Of a DNA stretch of 64,000 nucleotides, positions 1-9,415 are shown piece by piece (the stretch's first letter is position 1; each line of letters starts with the position of its first letter). Origin of the DNA: Erysipelotrichaceae bacterium (GTDB lineage: Bacteria; Bacillota_I; Bacilli_A; ML615J-28; CAG-313); assembly GCA_015059015.1 (NCBI GenBank), contig SVBG01000001.1, positions 346,510 to 410,509 of the forward strand, in the 5' to 3' direction. The notes under the pieces are model-generated. The model had not been told where the DNA came from and searched no databases. It saw nothing but the letters and a program-made list of their open reading frames with translations. Position numbers and translations under genes: made by a program.

Positions 1-1427
1 GTTCGTCTAGTGAATTTGGTAACTTTAGTGTTAACTATTTTACTGCATACTTACGAGAATCTAAAAAGATTTATGTTGGTACTGCTTCTTATGAAAAGAA
101 AGAATTAACTAAGTGGACAGCAGCTCGTGTTGAAGATGATATTTCACTTTCTTATCATTTACTTGAACAAGATCAACTTAATTATTCTAGTGTTGCAAAA
201 CAGTATCGTGATATTTTAATTGAATTATATGATATTGATAATAAAGATACCACAACTAATCCTGTACTTGATATGGATGTAATTGGTTCATATTCATATA
301 CTGAAAACTTTATAGGTATTCCATATACTTCTAAAGGCACATTAACTACTATTGATCAATTAAATGAAATGATTAAAGATTTCCAATCTCAAGGTGTTAA
401 TAATATTAATGCATTCTATTTAGGATGGAGAAACGAGGCATTATCTAATACATCTTTTGAAAAGATTAAACTTGCTAAAAAATTAGGTTCTAAAGCTAAA
501 TTTGAAGCTCTATTTGTTGATGATAAAGACAGTGTTAATGTCTATCCTTATGTATCATTTGGTGAATTAAATAGTTATCAAGAATCATTTGGTAAAAACC
601 ATTATACAACTCATGCAGTTGATGGTAGTGTTGTTTCTAAACAACCATATGATTTAAGTTCTAACGTATTTGATAAAACTAAAGAAAAGATTTATATTTT
701 ATCTCCACGTTACTATGTATCATTTGCTGAAGCATTAGCTGATAGTTATAAAGAAACAACTAATAATTATAATTACATTGCTATAGATAAAATGGGTTCT
801 TCATTATCTGGTGATTATCGTAAAGGTAAAGAAACATTTAAAACTGATGCTGTTAAAAATCAAATTGCTTCACTTGATACTTTAATGAATTCTGGAATAA
901 ATAATATTACATTATATAAACCATATGAATATGCATTTAAATATGTAACTAATGCTAAAGATATTCCATATCAAACAACAAAATATGAAATTTTAGACTT
1001 TTCTATTCCATTCTATCAATTAGTTGTAAATGGTTTATTTGATTATAGTGGCGAAAGCTTTAATGCAAATAGTGAAAAAGGTGCAACAGAACATCTTATG
1101 AGAATGATTGAGACTGGTTCTAATATGTCATTTACATTCTCTTATGATTCAAGTGAAAAATTACTTCAAACAGATTATAATAATTATTATTATACTCTTT
1201 ATACAGACTGGTTAGAAACTGTTAAAGAAGTATATGAAGAATTAGATGGTTTAGGTATTTATAATGGTGAATTAGTTTCTCACGAATGTATTTCATCTAA
1301 TATATTTAAAGTAACATATGCTACACCTGATGGTGATGTTGTTATTTATTTGAATTATACACGTAATAATTATGTTGCTGCTGATGGAACAAAAGTTCCA
1401 TATAAGAATTATGCAGTTGCAAAGTAG
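1..1427 (+). CDS. DUF5696-like protein, 5' end outside window
   Basis: The frame is open from base 3, so this is the C-terminal part (about 475 residues) of a larger protein whose start lies upstream. It contains alternating segments such as QGVNNINAFYLGWRNEAL and an aromatic-rich carboxy half, as expected of the long DUF5696 proteins (possible glycosidase-like TIM barrel) that sit beside carbohydrate ABC transporters. I recall that family from this pattern and neighbourhood and cannot confirm it with a search. No membrane anchor is seen at the C terminus. It is followed after 15 bases by two sugar-type permeases, so it is probably in the same operon and acts on the imported glycan. Catalytic residues cannot be assigned. 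Confidence 0.55.
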   Translation, partial: SSSEFGNFSVNYFTAYLRESKKIYVGTASYEKKELTKWTAARVEDDISLSYHLLEQDQLNYSSVAKQYRDILIELYDIDNKDTTTNPVLDMDVIGSYSYTENFIGIPYTSKGTLTTIDQLNEMIKDFQSQGVNNINAFYLGWRNEALSNTSFEKIKLAKKLGSKAKFEALFVDDKDSVNVYPYVSFGELNSYQESFGKNHYTTHAVDGSVVSKQPYDLSSNVFDKTKEKIYILSPRYYVSFAEALADSYKETTNNYNYIAIDKMGSSLSGDYRKGKETFKTDAVKNQIASLDTLMNSGINNITLYKPYEYAFKYVTNAKDIPYQTTKYEILDFSIPFYQLVVNGLFDYSGESFNANSEKGATEHLMRMIETGSNMSFTFSYDSSEKLLQTDYNNYYYTLYTDWLETVKEVYEELDGLGIYNGELVSHECISSNIFKVTYATPDGDVVIYLNYTRNNYVAADGTKVPYKNYAVAK

Positions 1428-1442
1428 GAAGGAGGCAATTTT

Positions 1443-2558
1443 ATGGCTAAAAATAAAGAAAATAAAATTCCATTAAAGACTAGAATTGCTGAATTCTTCT
1501 CTAATTTATGGAGCAAAATTTTAAATTGGTATCGTACATCTAAATTTGGTGCATTCACACAAAAAGTTGGTTGGTTTATTGGTTATGCAATGTGGCCGAT
1601 GGCTTGGATTAAAGCAAGAACATTTGATAAGTTAAGATTTGATATTCAAAAGAAAGTTGTATCTATAATCTTCTTGTTACCAGTTTTAATTGGTTTCTTA
1701 GTGTTCTTTGCATATCCTTTAGTTACATCGTTTATTTATTCATTTAGTACTGTTAAAATTTCACCTCAAGGTGTAGAAATATTATTTAATCAATTCTTCA
1801 CACAAAGAGATTTCTTAGATAAAATCTTTGATAATCCTTTAACTGATGCTGGGCTATTCTACAATTATAGTTATGCTTTAACTATTGACGCAGAATATCC
1901 TGTGGAATTATTAAGTACTATTGGAACTATGGTTGCTGACTGTGCGGTTATTACAATATTTAGTTTGTTAATTGCAGTTATGTTAAATGGTAATTTTAAA
2001 GGAAGAGCTGCAGCTCGTGCAATCTTCTTCCTACCAGTTATCTTTAACTCAGAGGCTGTTTCTGCTGCTTTAGTTGATTCTGGTCTTGCAAATCCAAATG
2101 AGAATGCGTTAACTGCTTTATTTGATATGGGACAATTTATGCAAGGTATTGGTATTCCTAAATTCTTAATTACATTCTTAACTGGTATTACTGATGGTAT
2201 TTATGATACTATTTCATATTCTGGTATTCAAATTTTAATCTTCTTAACGGCTATTCAATCAGTGCCTAAGCACTTATATGAAGCTGCTAAGATTGAAGGT
2301 GCTACACAATATGAAATGTTCTGGAAAATTACACTTCCAATGGTTTCAGCAATGATTCCAACAGTTGTTGTATATACAGTGGTTGACTCATATTTACGTT
2401 CTAGTGTTAATGATGTTATTGAATCATATGCTACTGACTCAAATTATGGTGTTCATGCAGCGATGTCTTGGATTTACCTTGGTGTTGTAGCGTTATTATT
2501 AGTAATTGTACTAGGTATTTTATCGAAGGTGGTGTTCTATTATGACGACAAAAAATAA
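1443..2558 (+). CDS. sugar ABC transporter permease, MalF/LplB type
   Basis: This 371-residue integral membrane protein has an unusually long (about 70 residues) basic, aromatic N-terminal cytoplasmic extension, then about six hydrophobic segments. The EAA loop EAAKIEGATQYEMFWKITLP near residue 280 docks the transport ATPase in this family. It is translated from an ATG preceded by GGAAGGAGG. The last 17 bases overlap the next permease gene, so the two subunits are translationally coupled. The likely substrate is a carbohydrate. No ATPase subunit is encoded nearby, so a shared MsiK-type ATPase elsewhere is inferred. Confidence 0.9.
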   Translation: MAKNKENKIPLKTRIAEFFSNLWSKILNWYRTSKFGAFTQKVGWFIGYAMWPMAWIKARTFDKLRFDIQKKVVSIIFLLPVLIGFLVFFAYPLVTSFIYSFSTVKISPQGVEILFNQFFTQRDFLDKIFDNPLTDAGLFYNYSYALTIDAEYPVELLSTIGTMVADCAVITIFSLLIAVMLNGNFKGRAAARAIFFLPVIFNSEAVSAALVDSGLANPNENALTALFDMGQFMQGIGIPKFLITFLTGITDGIYDTISYSGIQILIFLTAIQSVPKHLYEAAKIEGATQYEMFWKITLPMVSAMIPTVVVYTVVDSYLRSSVNDVIESYATDSNYGVHAAMSWIYLGVVALLLVIVLGILSKVVFYYDDKK

Positions 2559-3639
2559 TGATGAAAAATTAACTTTTAAAGAATTAGTTGCGGCATACAA
2601 GAATGAAGCTAAAGAAAGTTATAATACTTTTAGAGATAACTTAAGAAGACCATTAACACGTGCAGTATATGCTCAACGTATTTCAGGTGTTGCAGGAAGT
2701 TTATTAAGAGCATTTATCATTTTTGGTTTATCATTTATTATTTTATATCCTATTTTCCAAGAAGTTATTGTTGCAATTAAAGACCCTATTGATTTAAATA
2801 ATCCACTTGTTGTTTGGATTCCTGAACATTTTAGTTTAGTTAATATTCAAATCTCAGCAGAACTTCTAGATTATTGGAATGCCCTTAAAAATAATATTAA
2901 GATTTCAGCGTTTACTGCTGTGTTGCAAGTTGCGTCTACATCACTTGCTGGTTATGCATTTGCAAGATTAAGATTTAAAGGTAGTGATTTAGTATTCTGG
3001 ATTGTAATGCTTACATTACTTGTTCCACCTCAAACTACTACACTTGCTCGTGCTTTATATTTCTCTCACTTTGATGTGTTTGGTATTTTTAAAGCGTTAA
3101 CAGGTGAAGCGTTATCGTTAAAAGGTGAAGGTAAAGACGTAATCCTTTATATGATGGCTATCTTTGGTCAAGGTATTAGAGCTGCTTTATTCGTGTTCTT
3201 ATTTAAACAATTCTTCCGTGGAATTCCTGTTGAACTTGAAGAAAGTGCTCAAATCGATGGTGCTGGTGTTGTAAGAACATTCTGGAGTGTAATGCTTCCG
3301 AATGCTCGTGGATGTATTACAACTGTTTCATTATTTGCCTTTGTTTGGCAATGGAATGATTCATTCTATGTAAGTCAATATGGTTTATCTGGTGAGGCTT
3401 TCCCACTTTTAACAATGAGACTTTTAAACGTTGCAGAATGGGTTAGAAATGTTTTAATGTCTCCACAATTTAAACACTTATATTATTTAGTTGGTGAAGA
3501 AGTTGGATCAAATCCGATGTTTACTAAATCAATTACAAATACTTCAGCATTCTTAGTAATGTTGCCGTTATTAATTGGATATTTATTCGTTCAAAGGTTA
3601 TTCATTGAAGGTGTTGAACGTTCTGGTATCGTAGGTTAA
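2542..3639 (+). CDS. sugar ABC transporter permease, MalG type
   Basis: This is the second permease subunit, 365 residues. It has an N-terminal hydrophilic stretch of about 55 residues and about six membrane spans. Its EAA loop begins EESAQIDGAGVVRTFWSVML near residue 233. Another segment, LLVPPQTTTLARALYFSHFD, matches the conserved periplasmic-facing region of MalG-type permeases. The start codon lies inside the end of the preceding permease gene. It forms the heterodimeric channel with that protein and probably takes substrate from a lipoprotein like the one at 13556-15700. Confidence 0.9.
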   Translation: MTTKNNDEKLTFKELVAAYKNEAKESYNTFRDNLRRPLTRAVYAQRISGVAGSLLRAFIIFGLSFIILYPIFQEVIVAIKDPIDLNNPLVVWIPEHFSLVNIQISAELLDYWNALKNNIKISAFTAVLQVASTSLAGYAFARLRFKGSDLVFWIVMLTLLVPPQTTTLARALYFSHFDVFGIFKALTGEALSLKGEGKDVILYMMAIFGQGIRAALFVFLFKQFFRGIPVELEESAQIDGAGVVRTFWSVMLPNARGCITTVSLFAFVWQWNDSFYVSQYGLSGEAFPLLTMRLLNVAEWVRNVLMSPQFKHLYYLVGEEVGSNPMFTKSITNTSAFLVMLPLLIGYLFVQRLFIEGVERSGIVG

Positions 3640-3668
3640 TATAAATTAAAATAAGGAGAAAAGAAGGA

Positions 3669-4376
3669 ATGAAAAGATTTAATTTGTACAATAGTAAAAT
3701 ATTCAAGTTTTTCGATTATTGTTTTCGTCTTGTACTAATTAATTTATTAATATTGTTACCTTCTTTTCTTCTTTTTTATCTTTTCTCACTTCTCTTTAAA
3801 GACAACATGGAAAGCCTTTTAGGATTAATACCACTTATTCCTGCTATGCTTTATATGTATCCTGCTATTTGTGCTGGCGTTGATTTAATTAGAAAATATG
3901 AATTAAAGCAATGTAATACTGTTTTTAAAGAATTCTTCAAAAGCCTTAAACGAATATTTTTTAAAGCATTAATTGAAATTATAATTATTTTAATCTTTGT
4001 TGTACTATTTTATTTTAGTATTAGTTATTTCTATTTACATCTATCAGATGGAATAATTAATGGTTTTGGTTTTGTGCTTGCTATTGCGTTTGCAATCATG
4101 CTGCTTGTAATAATTGTTCATCTTCCTCTTGTAATGAATTACATGGAAGGTTGTATGATTATTGATGATATAAAACTTGCAAGTATGATGGCTTTTCAAG
4201 ACTTAGTGATTACACTTGGTATTGTTATATTTATTATTGGTGATGTCGCATTAATGATTTATACGCCTACTTTGGCTGTTATATGTGGATTTAGTTTACC
4301 AATGTATTTACTTATAAAACTTACTTTTAAGAAATACTATATTGTATATATAAGAACACATAAGGATAAGGAGTAA
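3669..4376 (+). CDS. YesL/DUF624 family membrane protein
   Basis: This is a 235-residue, five- to six-span membrane protein. The N-terminal signature FFDYCFRLVLINLLILLPSF and the overall layout match the DUF624 (YesL) family, which is regularly encoded next to carbohydrate ABC permeases and may assist transport. The biochemical role is unknown. It lies 29 bases after the MalG-type permease with a good ribosome site and is followed by a terminator, so it closes this transporter operon. A paralogue of similar length starts the MurNAc-recycling operon at 17334. Confidence 0.8.
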   Translation: MKRFNLYNSKIFKFFDYCFRLVLINLLILLPSFLLFYLFSLLFKDNMESLLGLIPLIPAMLYMYPAICAGVDLIRKYELKQCNTVFKEFFKSLKRIFFKALIEIIIILIFVVLFYFSISYFYLHLSDGIINGFGFVLAIAFAIMLLVIIVHLPLVMNYMEGCMIIDDIKLASMMAFQDLVITLGIVIFIIGDVALMIYTPTLAVICGFSLPMYLLIKLTFKKYYIVYIRTHKDKE

Positions 4377-4382
4377 ACAAAA

Positions 4383-4410
4383 AAAAGTCCATCACTTGGG
4401 CTTTTGTTTT
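4383..4410 (+). terminator. intrinsic terminator
   Basis: AAAAGTCC pairs with GGGCTTTT across a 7-base loop (one G-T wobble), followed by a T-rich run. It separates the permease operon from the secreted glycosidase gene. Confidence 0.65.
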
Positions 4411-4444
4411 GCTTAATATACTATTAAAATAGGAGGAAAAAATA

Positions 4445-6931
4445 GTGAAGCAAATTACAAAAAAAATTAGTTTATTTTTACTAGCTTTTGTATTTGTTTT
4501 TGGACTTTTCGCTAAAGTTTCAGTAAAAGCAGATAGTGAAGATTACAAAGAAGCTAGTGAAGCAGTCACTACTAATGTATATGGTACGATGACTGCAAAT
4601 TCTCAAAGAATTGAGACTATTAATAATGGGGTTCAAAATCCTGATAGTGCTAAGTATTATTGGAATAATCATACTGTACACTGGGTAGATTTTGATACTT
4701 CTAATGATGTTAAAATTGTAACATATAGTGGTAGTAATCAAGATAAATGGAAGCAAATGACTACTCGTCAAGCAGCTGCTGACTGGGAAAAAAATAATCC
4801 AGGTTGGATTGTTGTTGCTGGTATTAATGGTGATTTCTTCAATAATAGTGGAACTGCAACGTATGAACCTACAGGAAACTTTATGCAAGGTGGCCATATG
4901 TATCGTGCACAAAAATCTGGTATTGATTATCGTCAAACTATCGGATGGAATGCTGATGGTAGTGTAATTGTTGGTGACCCAAGTATTTCTTCTAGTATGT
5001 ATTTAAGAATTTATAATGAAGAAAGAACTGAAATTGAAAATGATGTAGTAATTAGTGCTGTTAATAAAACACCTAGTGATTCTGGTATTACACTTCTTAC
5101 AAAAGATGTTAAAAATACATTTGATTTAACAGGTTATAAAGTAATTGATTGTACTTATGACATTTGCCGTATTTCTACTGGTGGTTATGTATTTGTAAAA
5201 GGTATTGTAGGTGACGAAATTATTCTTGGTGCAGATTCAGCACCTGGTGATGATCATTTCTATTTGGTTGCAAAAGATGGTTCTTTAGATAATGTTGTTG
5301 TATCTGGTGATTATGTTAAGTGTGAATATGTATATGAGAACGATTGGAGTAATGTTCAAAACTCAATCGGTTATATCTATCAAGTACTTGCTAATGGTAC
5401 TCCACAATTACGTGAATCAAGTGATGCATTTGCTTATACAACTCATCCTCGTACATTAATTGGCTTTAAAGAAGATGGTTCAACAGTATTTATGGTAGTT
5501 GAAGGGCGTGGTCTTTCACAAGATTATCAAGTTGGTGTTTCACTTTATGAAGCTGGACAATTATTACAAGCACAAGGCTGTGTTAGTGGTTATAATTTAG
5601 ATGGTGGTGGTTCTTCTACATTAATTGTTAGAAATAGATATAATGGATTTGATGTATTAAATGATCCAAGTGATGGTAGTGAAAGAAGCGATGGTAACCA
5701 CTGTTTAGTTGTAATGCGTGATCCTGGTTTTGTTTATACTGATGTTTTTTCTACATATGATCAAGCTGTTGTTAAATTAAATGTTACAAAACCTGAATAC
5801 TTTAATACATTAAGTAATATTAAAGTAACTCTTAATGGTGTTACAAAAGATTATGTTGATGGTGGTGTAAGTTTTGATAATGTTGAAATGTTAGCAACTT
5901 ATCCAGTTACAATTACTTATGATAGTCCTGGAACATATGATGCAAGTATTATAACTAATAAAACTTATATTAAATATTTAACAGTTCCAGAATATGAATA
6001 TCCAGATCATGGCTTATTTGTTAAAGATGTTACTGATACTTCTATTACTATCGCAAAAGATATGACATTATCAACTGCAAATCAAATTGAAGATGTAGTT
6101 ATTCATATTAATGATAGAACATTTAATTTAGGTAATAATGAAGTTATTGAATGTAAAGATTTATATCAAGACGTTAACTATGAAGTATATTATGAATATG
6201 TAGTTGTAGCGCCTAATGGTTTAAGATTTAATTTAACAAGTGATGTGTTTAATGTTAAAACTAAAGCATTTAAAGTTCCTACAATTGTTTCATTTGTTGA
6301 AGCTCGTAAGGGAACATCATCATTAAAATTTGATTATGAAATTTTAGATGATGATAATGTTGCAACAAAGAAATATGTATCTATTAATGGTGAAATTGCT
6401 AAAGAATTTACTCTTAAATCTGGAAGTGTTACTATTACAGGATTAGATTTTGATGTAAATGAATATATTGTTAAATTAGTTATTGAATATGTTGATGAAA
6501 ATGAAAAAACAGTTAAAGTTGAATCTGAAGAATTAATATATGTTAAAGAGCATGTTCATGAATATGTTGATGGTGTTTGTGAATGTGGAGAGAAAGATCC
6601 AAATTATGTTCCACCACATGTACATAACTTTGTAGAAGGTACTTGTGAATGTGGAGAAGTTGATCCTAACTACGTACCACCACATGTACACAACTTTGTA
6701 GAAGGTGCTTGTGAATGTGGAGAAAAAGATCCAAATTATGTTCCACCACATGTACACAACTTTGTAGAAGGTACTTGTGAATGTGGAGAAAAAGATCCAA
6801 ATTATGTTGAACCTAACGATCCACAACCTGAACCTGCTAAGAAAAAATGTAGTAAAAAGAGTGTTGACGTAGTTATTGGTATATTATCATTAACTGCAAT
6901 AATGGGAATATTCTTTAGAAAAAGAAAATAA
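4445..6931 (+). CDS. secreted phosphodiester glycosidase (NAGPA domain) with H-x-H/C-x-C-G repeats
   Basis: This 828-residue secreted protein starts at a GTG five bases after AGGAGG. A signal peptide covers about residues 1-29, ending SVKA. Residues about 100-430 carry the phosphodiester glycosidase (NAGPA, PF09992) pattern: VVAGINGDFF near 125 and YNLDGGGSSTL near 383. The human family member removes GlcNAc from a GlcNAc-1-phosphodiester, so a phosphodiester-linked amino-sugar polymer (teichoic acid or host glycan) is a reasonable but unproven substrate. Beta-rich domains follow, then four copies of a 22-residue repeat with H-x-H and C-x-C-G (residues about 703-790). The tail has KKKCSKKS, a hydrophobic span and RKRK, a membrane-anchor or sorting-like end. 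It is followed 18 bases later by the NagZ-type gene, and a paralogue lies at 47958. Confidence 0.85.
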   Translation: MKQITKKISLFLLAFVFVFGLFAKVSVKADSEDYKEASEAVTTNVYGTMTANSQRIETINNGVQNPDSAKYYWNNHTVHWVDFDTSNDVKIVTYSGSNQDKWKQMTTRQAAADWEKNNPGWIVVAGINGDFFNNSGTATYEPTGNFMQGGHMYRAQKSGIDYRQTIGWNADGSVIVGDPSISSSMYLRIYNEERTEIENDVVISAVNKTPSDSGITLLTKDVKNTFDLTGYKVIDCTYDICRISTGGYVFVKGIVGDEIILGADSAPGDDHFYLVAKDGSLDNVVVSGDYVKCEYVYENDWSNVQNSIGYIYQVLANGTPQLRESSDAFAYTTHPRTLIGFKEDGSTVFMVVEGRGLSQDYQVGVSLYEAGQLLQAQGCVSGYNLDGGGSSTLIVRNRYNGFDVLNDPSDGSERSDGNHCLVVMRDPGFVYTDVFSTYDQAVVKLNVTKPEYFNTLSNIKVTLNGVTKDYVDGGVSFDNVEMLATYPVTITYDSPGTYDASIITNKTYIKYLTVPEYEYPDHGLFVKDVTDTSITIAKDMTLSTANQIEDVVIHINDRTFNLGNNEVIECKDLYQDVNYEVYYEYVVVAPNGLRFNLTSDVFNVKTKAFKVPTIVSFVEARKGTSSLKFDYEILDDDNVATKKYVSINGEIAKEFTLKSGSVTITGLDFDVNEYIVKLVIEYVDENEKTVKVESEELIYVKEHVHEYVDGVCECGEKDPNYVPPHVHNFVEGTCECGEVDPNYVPPHVHNFVEGACECGEKDPNYVPPHVHNFVEGTCECGEKDPNYVEPNDPQPEPAKKKCSKKSVDVVIGILSLTAIMGIFFRKRK
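6547..6810 (+). repeat. four in-frame 66-base repeats coding H-x-H...C-x-C-G units
   Basis: Tandem copies encode units of the form PPHVHNFVEGTCECGE followed by KDPNYV. The second to fourth copies are almost identical at DNA level, while the first is diverged. Spaced His and Cys suggest a small metal-binding module, which is inference. Confidence 0.9.
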
Positions 6932-6949
6932 TTAGAAAGATATAATTTT

Positions 6950-8518
6950 ATGGAATTTGATATTAAAAAATTATCATTAAAAGAAAAAGTTGGTCAAATG
7001 ATTGGTCTTGCTTTTGCAGGTGGTGAATATTCTCCAGAACTTGCAATGCAAATTGAAGATATTGAAGCTGGCTTAATTATCTATTTTAAAGACAATTGTT
7101 TAAACCCTAAGCAAATCTTTGATCTTAATAAAGAAATCAATTCTAAGGCTAAAATACCGCCATTTATTGCACTTGATCAAGAAGGCGGAATGGTGGCAAG
7201 GGTAACAACAGGGGTTACACAATCACCTGGTGCTATGGCTATTAGAGCAGGGTCTAAAAAAGAAGCTGCTTATCACCTTGCATATAATATGGGAAAAGAA
7301 TTAAGACACTTAGGTTTTAACTTTAACTTTGCTCCTGAAGGAGATGTAAATAATAATCCGTTAAATCCTGTAATTAATGTTAGAAGTTATTCTGAAGATC
7401 CAGTTGTTGTTGCAGAATATATGCATGAAGCAGTAAAAGGTTATACTGATGCATTAATGATGTCTTCTGTAAAACATTTCCCTGGTCATGGTGATACTGC
7501 GGTTGATTCTCATATTGGTCTTCCAGTTGTTGATTTTGATGAAGAAAGACTTAATAGTGTTGAACTTGTTCCTTTTAAGAAAGTAATAGAATATGATCTT
7601 CCTGGTATTATGGCAAGTCATGTAATGTATTCATCTTATGATAATGTTTATCCTACAACTCTTTCAAAAAAAATTGTTCAAGGATTGTTAAGAGATAAAA
7701 TGGGATTTAAAGGATTAGTTGTAACTGATTCTTTAACAATGAAAGCTGTATGGGGAAGATTTACAATTGAAGAAATTGTATTAAATGGTTTTAACTCTGG
7801 TTGTGATATATTATTACTTTGTGGTGCAAGACGTATTGATGAGCAAAAAGAATTTGCAGAAACTGCATTAAGACTTGCAGAGGAAGGCAAAATTCCACTA
7901 GAAGTAATTGATGCTGCAGTTGAAAGAATTCTTAAATATAAGGCGATGTTTAAAGTTGGTGAAATGGCTGATACATTTGATGATATTAAAGATGATTTAG
8001 AAGTTAAGGAAAGAGTTGATTTTGCACAAGATGTTGCTGATAAATCTATTACGGTTATTAAGGATAATAAAAAGGTATTACCACTTACAAAAGATGATAA
8101 AACACTTATTGTATTCCCTGTTATTAAAGTTGTAACACTTGTTGAAAATGATGATAATACATTAAACTCTTTAGGTGATTTTATGCCATTTAAAGTTGAT
8201 AAACATTATGTATCAATTGATCCGACAAAAGAAGAACAAGAAGAATTAATTAAACTTGCAAAAGAGTATGACAAAGTTGTTTATTGTAGTTATAATGCGT
8301 GTTTTAATAAAACGCAAGCTGATTTAATTAATAGTTTAGAAAAAGATAAACTAGCTGTTATTGCAATTAGAACACCATATGATTTAAATGTTTTGGATGT
8401 TGATACTTATCTATGTAGTTATGAAGCTAGTGTTCAAGCATTTATAGCTCTTTCAAAAGTATTAACTGGAAAACTTACTGCAACAGGTAAAGTGCCTGTT
8501 ACACTAAATAAAAAATAA
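6950..8518 (+). CDS. nagZ: family 3 glycoside hydrolase, NagZ-type beta-N-acetylhexosaminidase
   Basis: This is a 522-residue GH3 enzyme. The N-terminal TIM barrel contains IALDQEGGMVARV and the diagnostic KHFPGHGDTAVDSH near residue 175, whose His and Asp form the acid/base dyad of NagZ-type GH3 enzymes. A C-terminal alpha/beta domain of about 170 residues follows, as in the two-domain Bacillus NagZ rather than the short E. coli enzyme. No signal peptide is seen, so it acts in the cytoplasm on imported GlcNAc-containing muropeptides or disaccharides. It sits between a secreted phosphodiester glycosidase and nagB, giving a route from released GlcNAc to fructose-6-phosphate, although NagA is not in the window. 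Confidence 0.88.
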   Translation: MEFDIKKLSLKEKVGQMIGLAFAGGEYSPELAMQIEDIEAGLIIYFKDNCLNPKQIFDLNKEINSKAKIPPFIALDQEGGMVARVTTGVTQSPGAMAIRAGSKKEAAYHLAYNMGKELRHLGFNFNFAPEGDVNNNPLNPVINVRSYSEDPVVVAEYMHEAVKGYTDALMMSSVKHFPGHGDTAVDSHIGLPVVDFDEERLNSVELVPFKKVIEYDLPGIMASHVMYSSYDNVYPTTLSKKIVQGLLRDKMGFKGLVVTDSLTMKAVWGRFTIEEIVLNGFNSGCDILLLCGARRIDEQKEFAETALRLAEEGKIPLEVIDAAVERILKYKAMFKVGEMADTFDDIKDDLEVKERVDFAQDVADKSITVIKDNKKVLPLTKDDKTLIVFPVIKVVTLVENDDNTLNSLGDFMPFKVDKHYVSIDPTKEEQEELIKLAKEYDKVVYCSYNACFNKTQADLINSLEKDKLAVIAIRTPYDLNVLDVDTYLCSYEASVQAFIALSKVLTGKLTATGKVPVTLNKK

Positions 8519-8542
8519 TAATTTTTAAGGAGAAAATAAAAA

Positions 8543-9271
8543 ATGAAAGTAATAGTAGTTAAAAATTATGATGAATTAAGTGAATTAGGCGCTTCTATCA
8601 TCGCTAAATTAATTAAAGAAAAACCTAATTGTACATTAGGTCTTGCAACAGGATCAAGTCCAGTAGGTACTTACCAAAACCTAATTAAAGCTTATAATAA
8701 TGGTGAAATTTCATTTAAAGATGTTCATTCATATAACTTAGATGAATATTGTGGTATTGATAGAAATCATCCTCAAAGTTATTACTACTTTATGCATGAC
8801 AATCTATTTAATCATGTCGATATTGTTGAAGAAAATACGCATGTTCCATATGCTGCTCCAGGAAGTGATCTAGATGCTGAAGCAAAAAAATATACTGAAG
8901 CTTTAAATAGTGTTGAAATTGATTTACAACTTCTTGGTATTGGTGGAAATGGTCACATTGGTTTTAATGAACCAGGCACTCCATTTGAACAAGAAACATT
9001 TGTTGTTACACTTGCACAAAAAACACGTGAAGATAATAAACGTTTCTTTAATAGTATTGATGAAGTTCCTACTCATGCAATGACAATGGGAATCGCAAAT
9101 ATCATGAATGCAAAAAGTATTTTAATGTTAATTTCTGGTGCTTCTAAAGCAGATACAGTTGTTAAATTATTAAAAGGCGAAATTACTACTGATTTCCCTG
9201 CTTCAATTCTTCATAAACATCCAAATGTTACTGTTATTATTGATGAAGCAGCTTATTCTAAGATGAATTAA
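8543..9271 (+). CDS. nagB: glucosamine-6-phosphate deaminase
   Basis: This 242-residue protein is a full-length NagB. It converts glucosamine-6-phosphate to fructose-6-phosphate plus ammonia. Visible signatures are LGLATGSSPVGTYQNL near residue 32, the sugar-phosphate region YNLDEYCGI near 66, and the catalytic-loop motif GIGGNGHIGFNEPGTPF near 133. The short length matches the Gram-positive form lacking the allosteric C-terminal extension of the E. coli enzyme. It lies 24 bases after nagZ with an AAGGAG site and is followed by a terminator, so it closes a glycosidase-nagZ-nagB operon. Confidence 0.97.
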   Translation: MKVIVVKNYDELSELGASIIAKLIKEKPNCTLGLATGSSPVGTYQNLIKAYNNGEISFKDVHSYNLDEYCGIDRNHPQSYYYFMHDNLFNHVDIVEENTHVPYAAPGSDLDAEAKKYTEALNSVEIDLQLLGIGGNGHIGFNEPGTPFEQETFVVTLAQKTREDNKRFFNSIDEVPTHAMTMGIANIMNAKSILMLISGASKADTVVKLLKGEITTDFPASILHKHPNVTVIIDEAAYSKMN

Positions 9272-9288
9272 TTAGGAAAAAATTAAAA

Positions 9289-9317
9289 AGCAAAACTGGT
9301 ATAGTTTTGCTTTTTTT
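9289..9317 (+). terminator. intrinsic terminator after nagB
   Basis: AGCAAAACT and AGTTTTGCT form a perfect 9-bp stem followed by seven T. Confidence 0.9.
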
Positions 9318-9327
9318 ATATGTTTTT

Positions 9328-9341
9328 TGAAAACATTTTCA
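9328..9341 (+). promoter_or_regulatory. cre-like (CcpA/LacI-type) operator 1
   Basis: TGAAAACATTTTCA is a near-perfect palindrome. It matches the catabolite-responsive element consensus TGNAANCGNTNNCA at all positions except the central G. It lies 41 bases upstream of the -35 box of the next promoter. Confidence 0.55.
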
Positions 9342-9381
9342 TAAAATGGTAAAAAATTTATTAAAAAAAATATTGTTTCTA

Positions 9382-9410
9382 TTGCAAACAAAAAAAACAT
9401 ATGTTATAAT
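9382..9410 (+). promoter_or_regulatory. sigma-A-type promoter for the 1014-residue surface protein
   Basis: TTGCAA (9382-9387), a 17-base spacer and TATAAT (9405-9410) predict a start near 9417, about 40 bases before the ATG. Confidence 0.8.
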
Positions 9411-9415
9411 ATAAA

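Noticed and set aside
6533..6826. Minus-strand ORF across the H-x-H repeats, with similar ones at 13595-13906 and 49752-50058
   Set aside because: They are mirror reading of repeated codons in real secreted genes, have low complexity, and lack a ribosome site.
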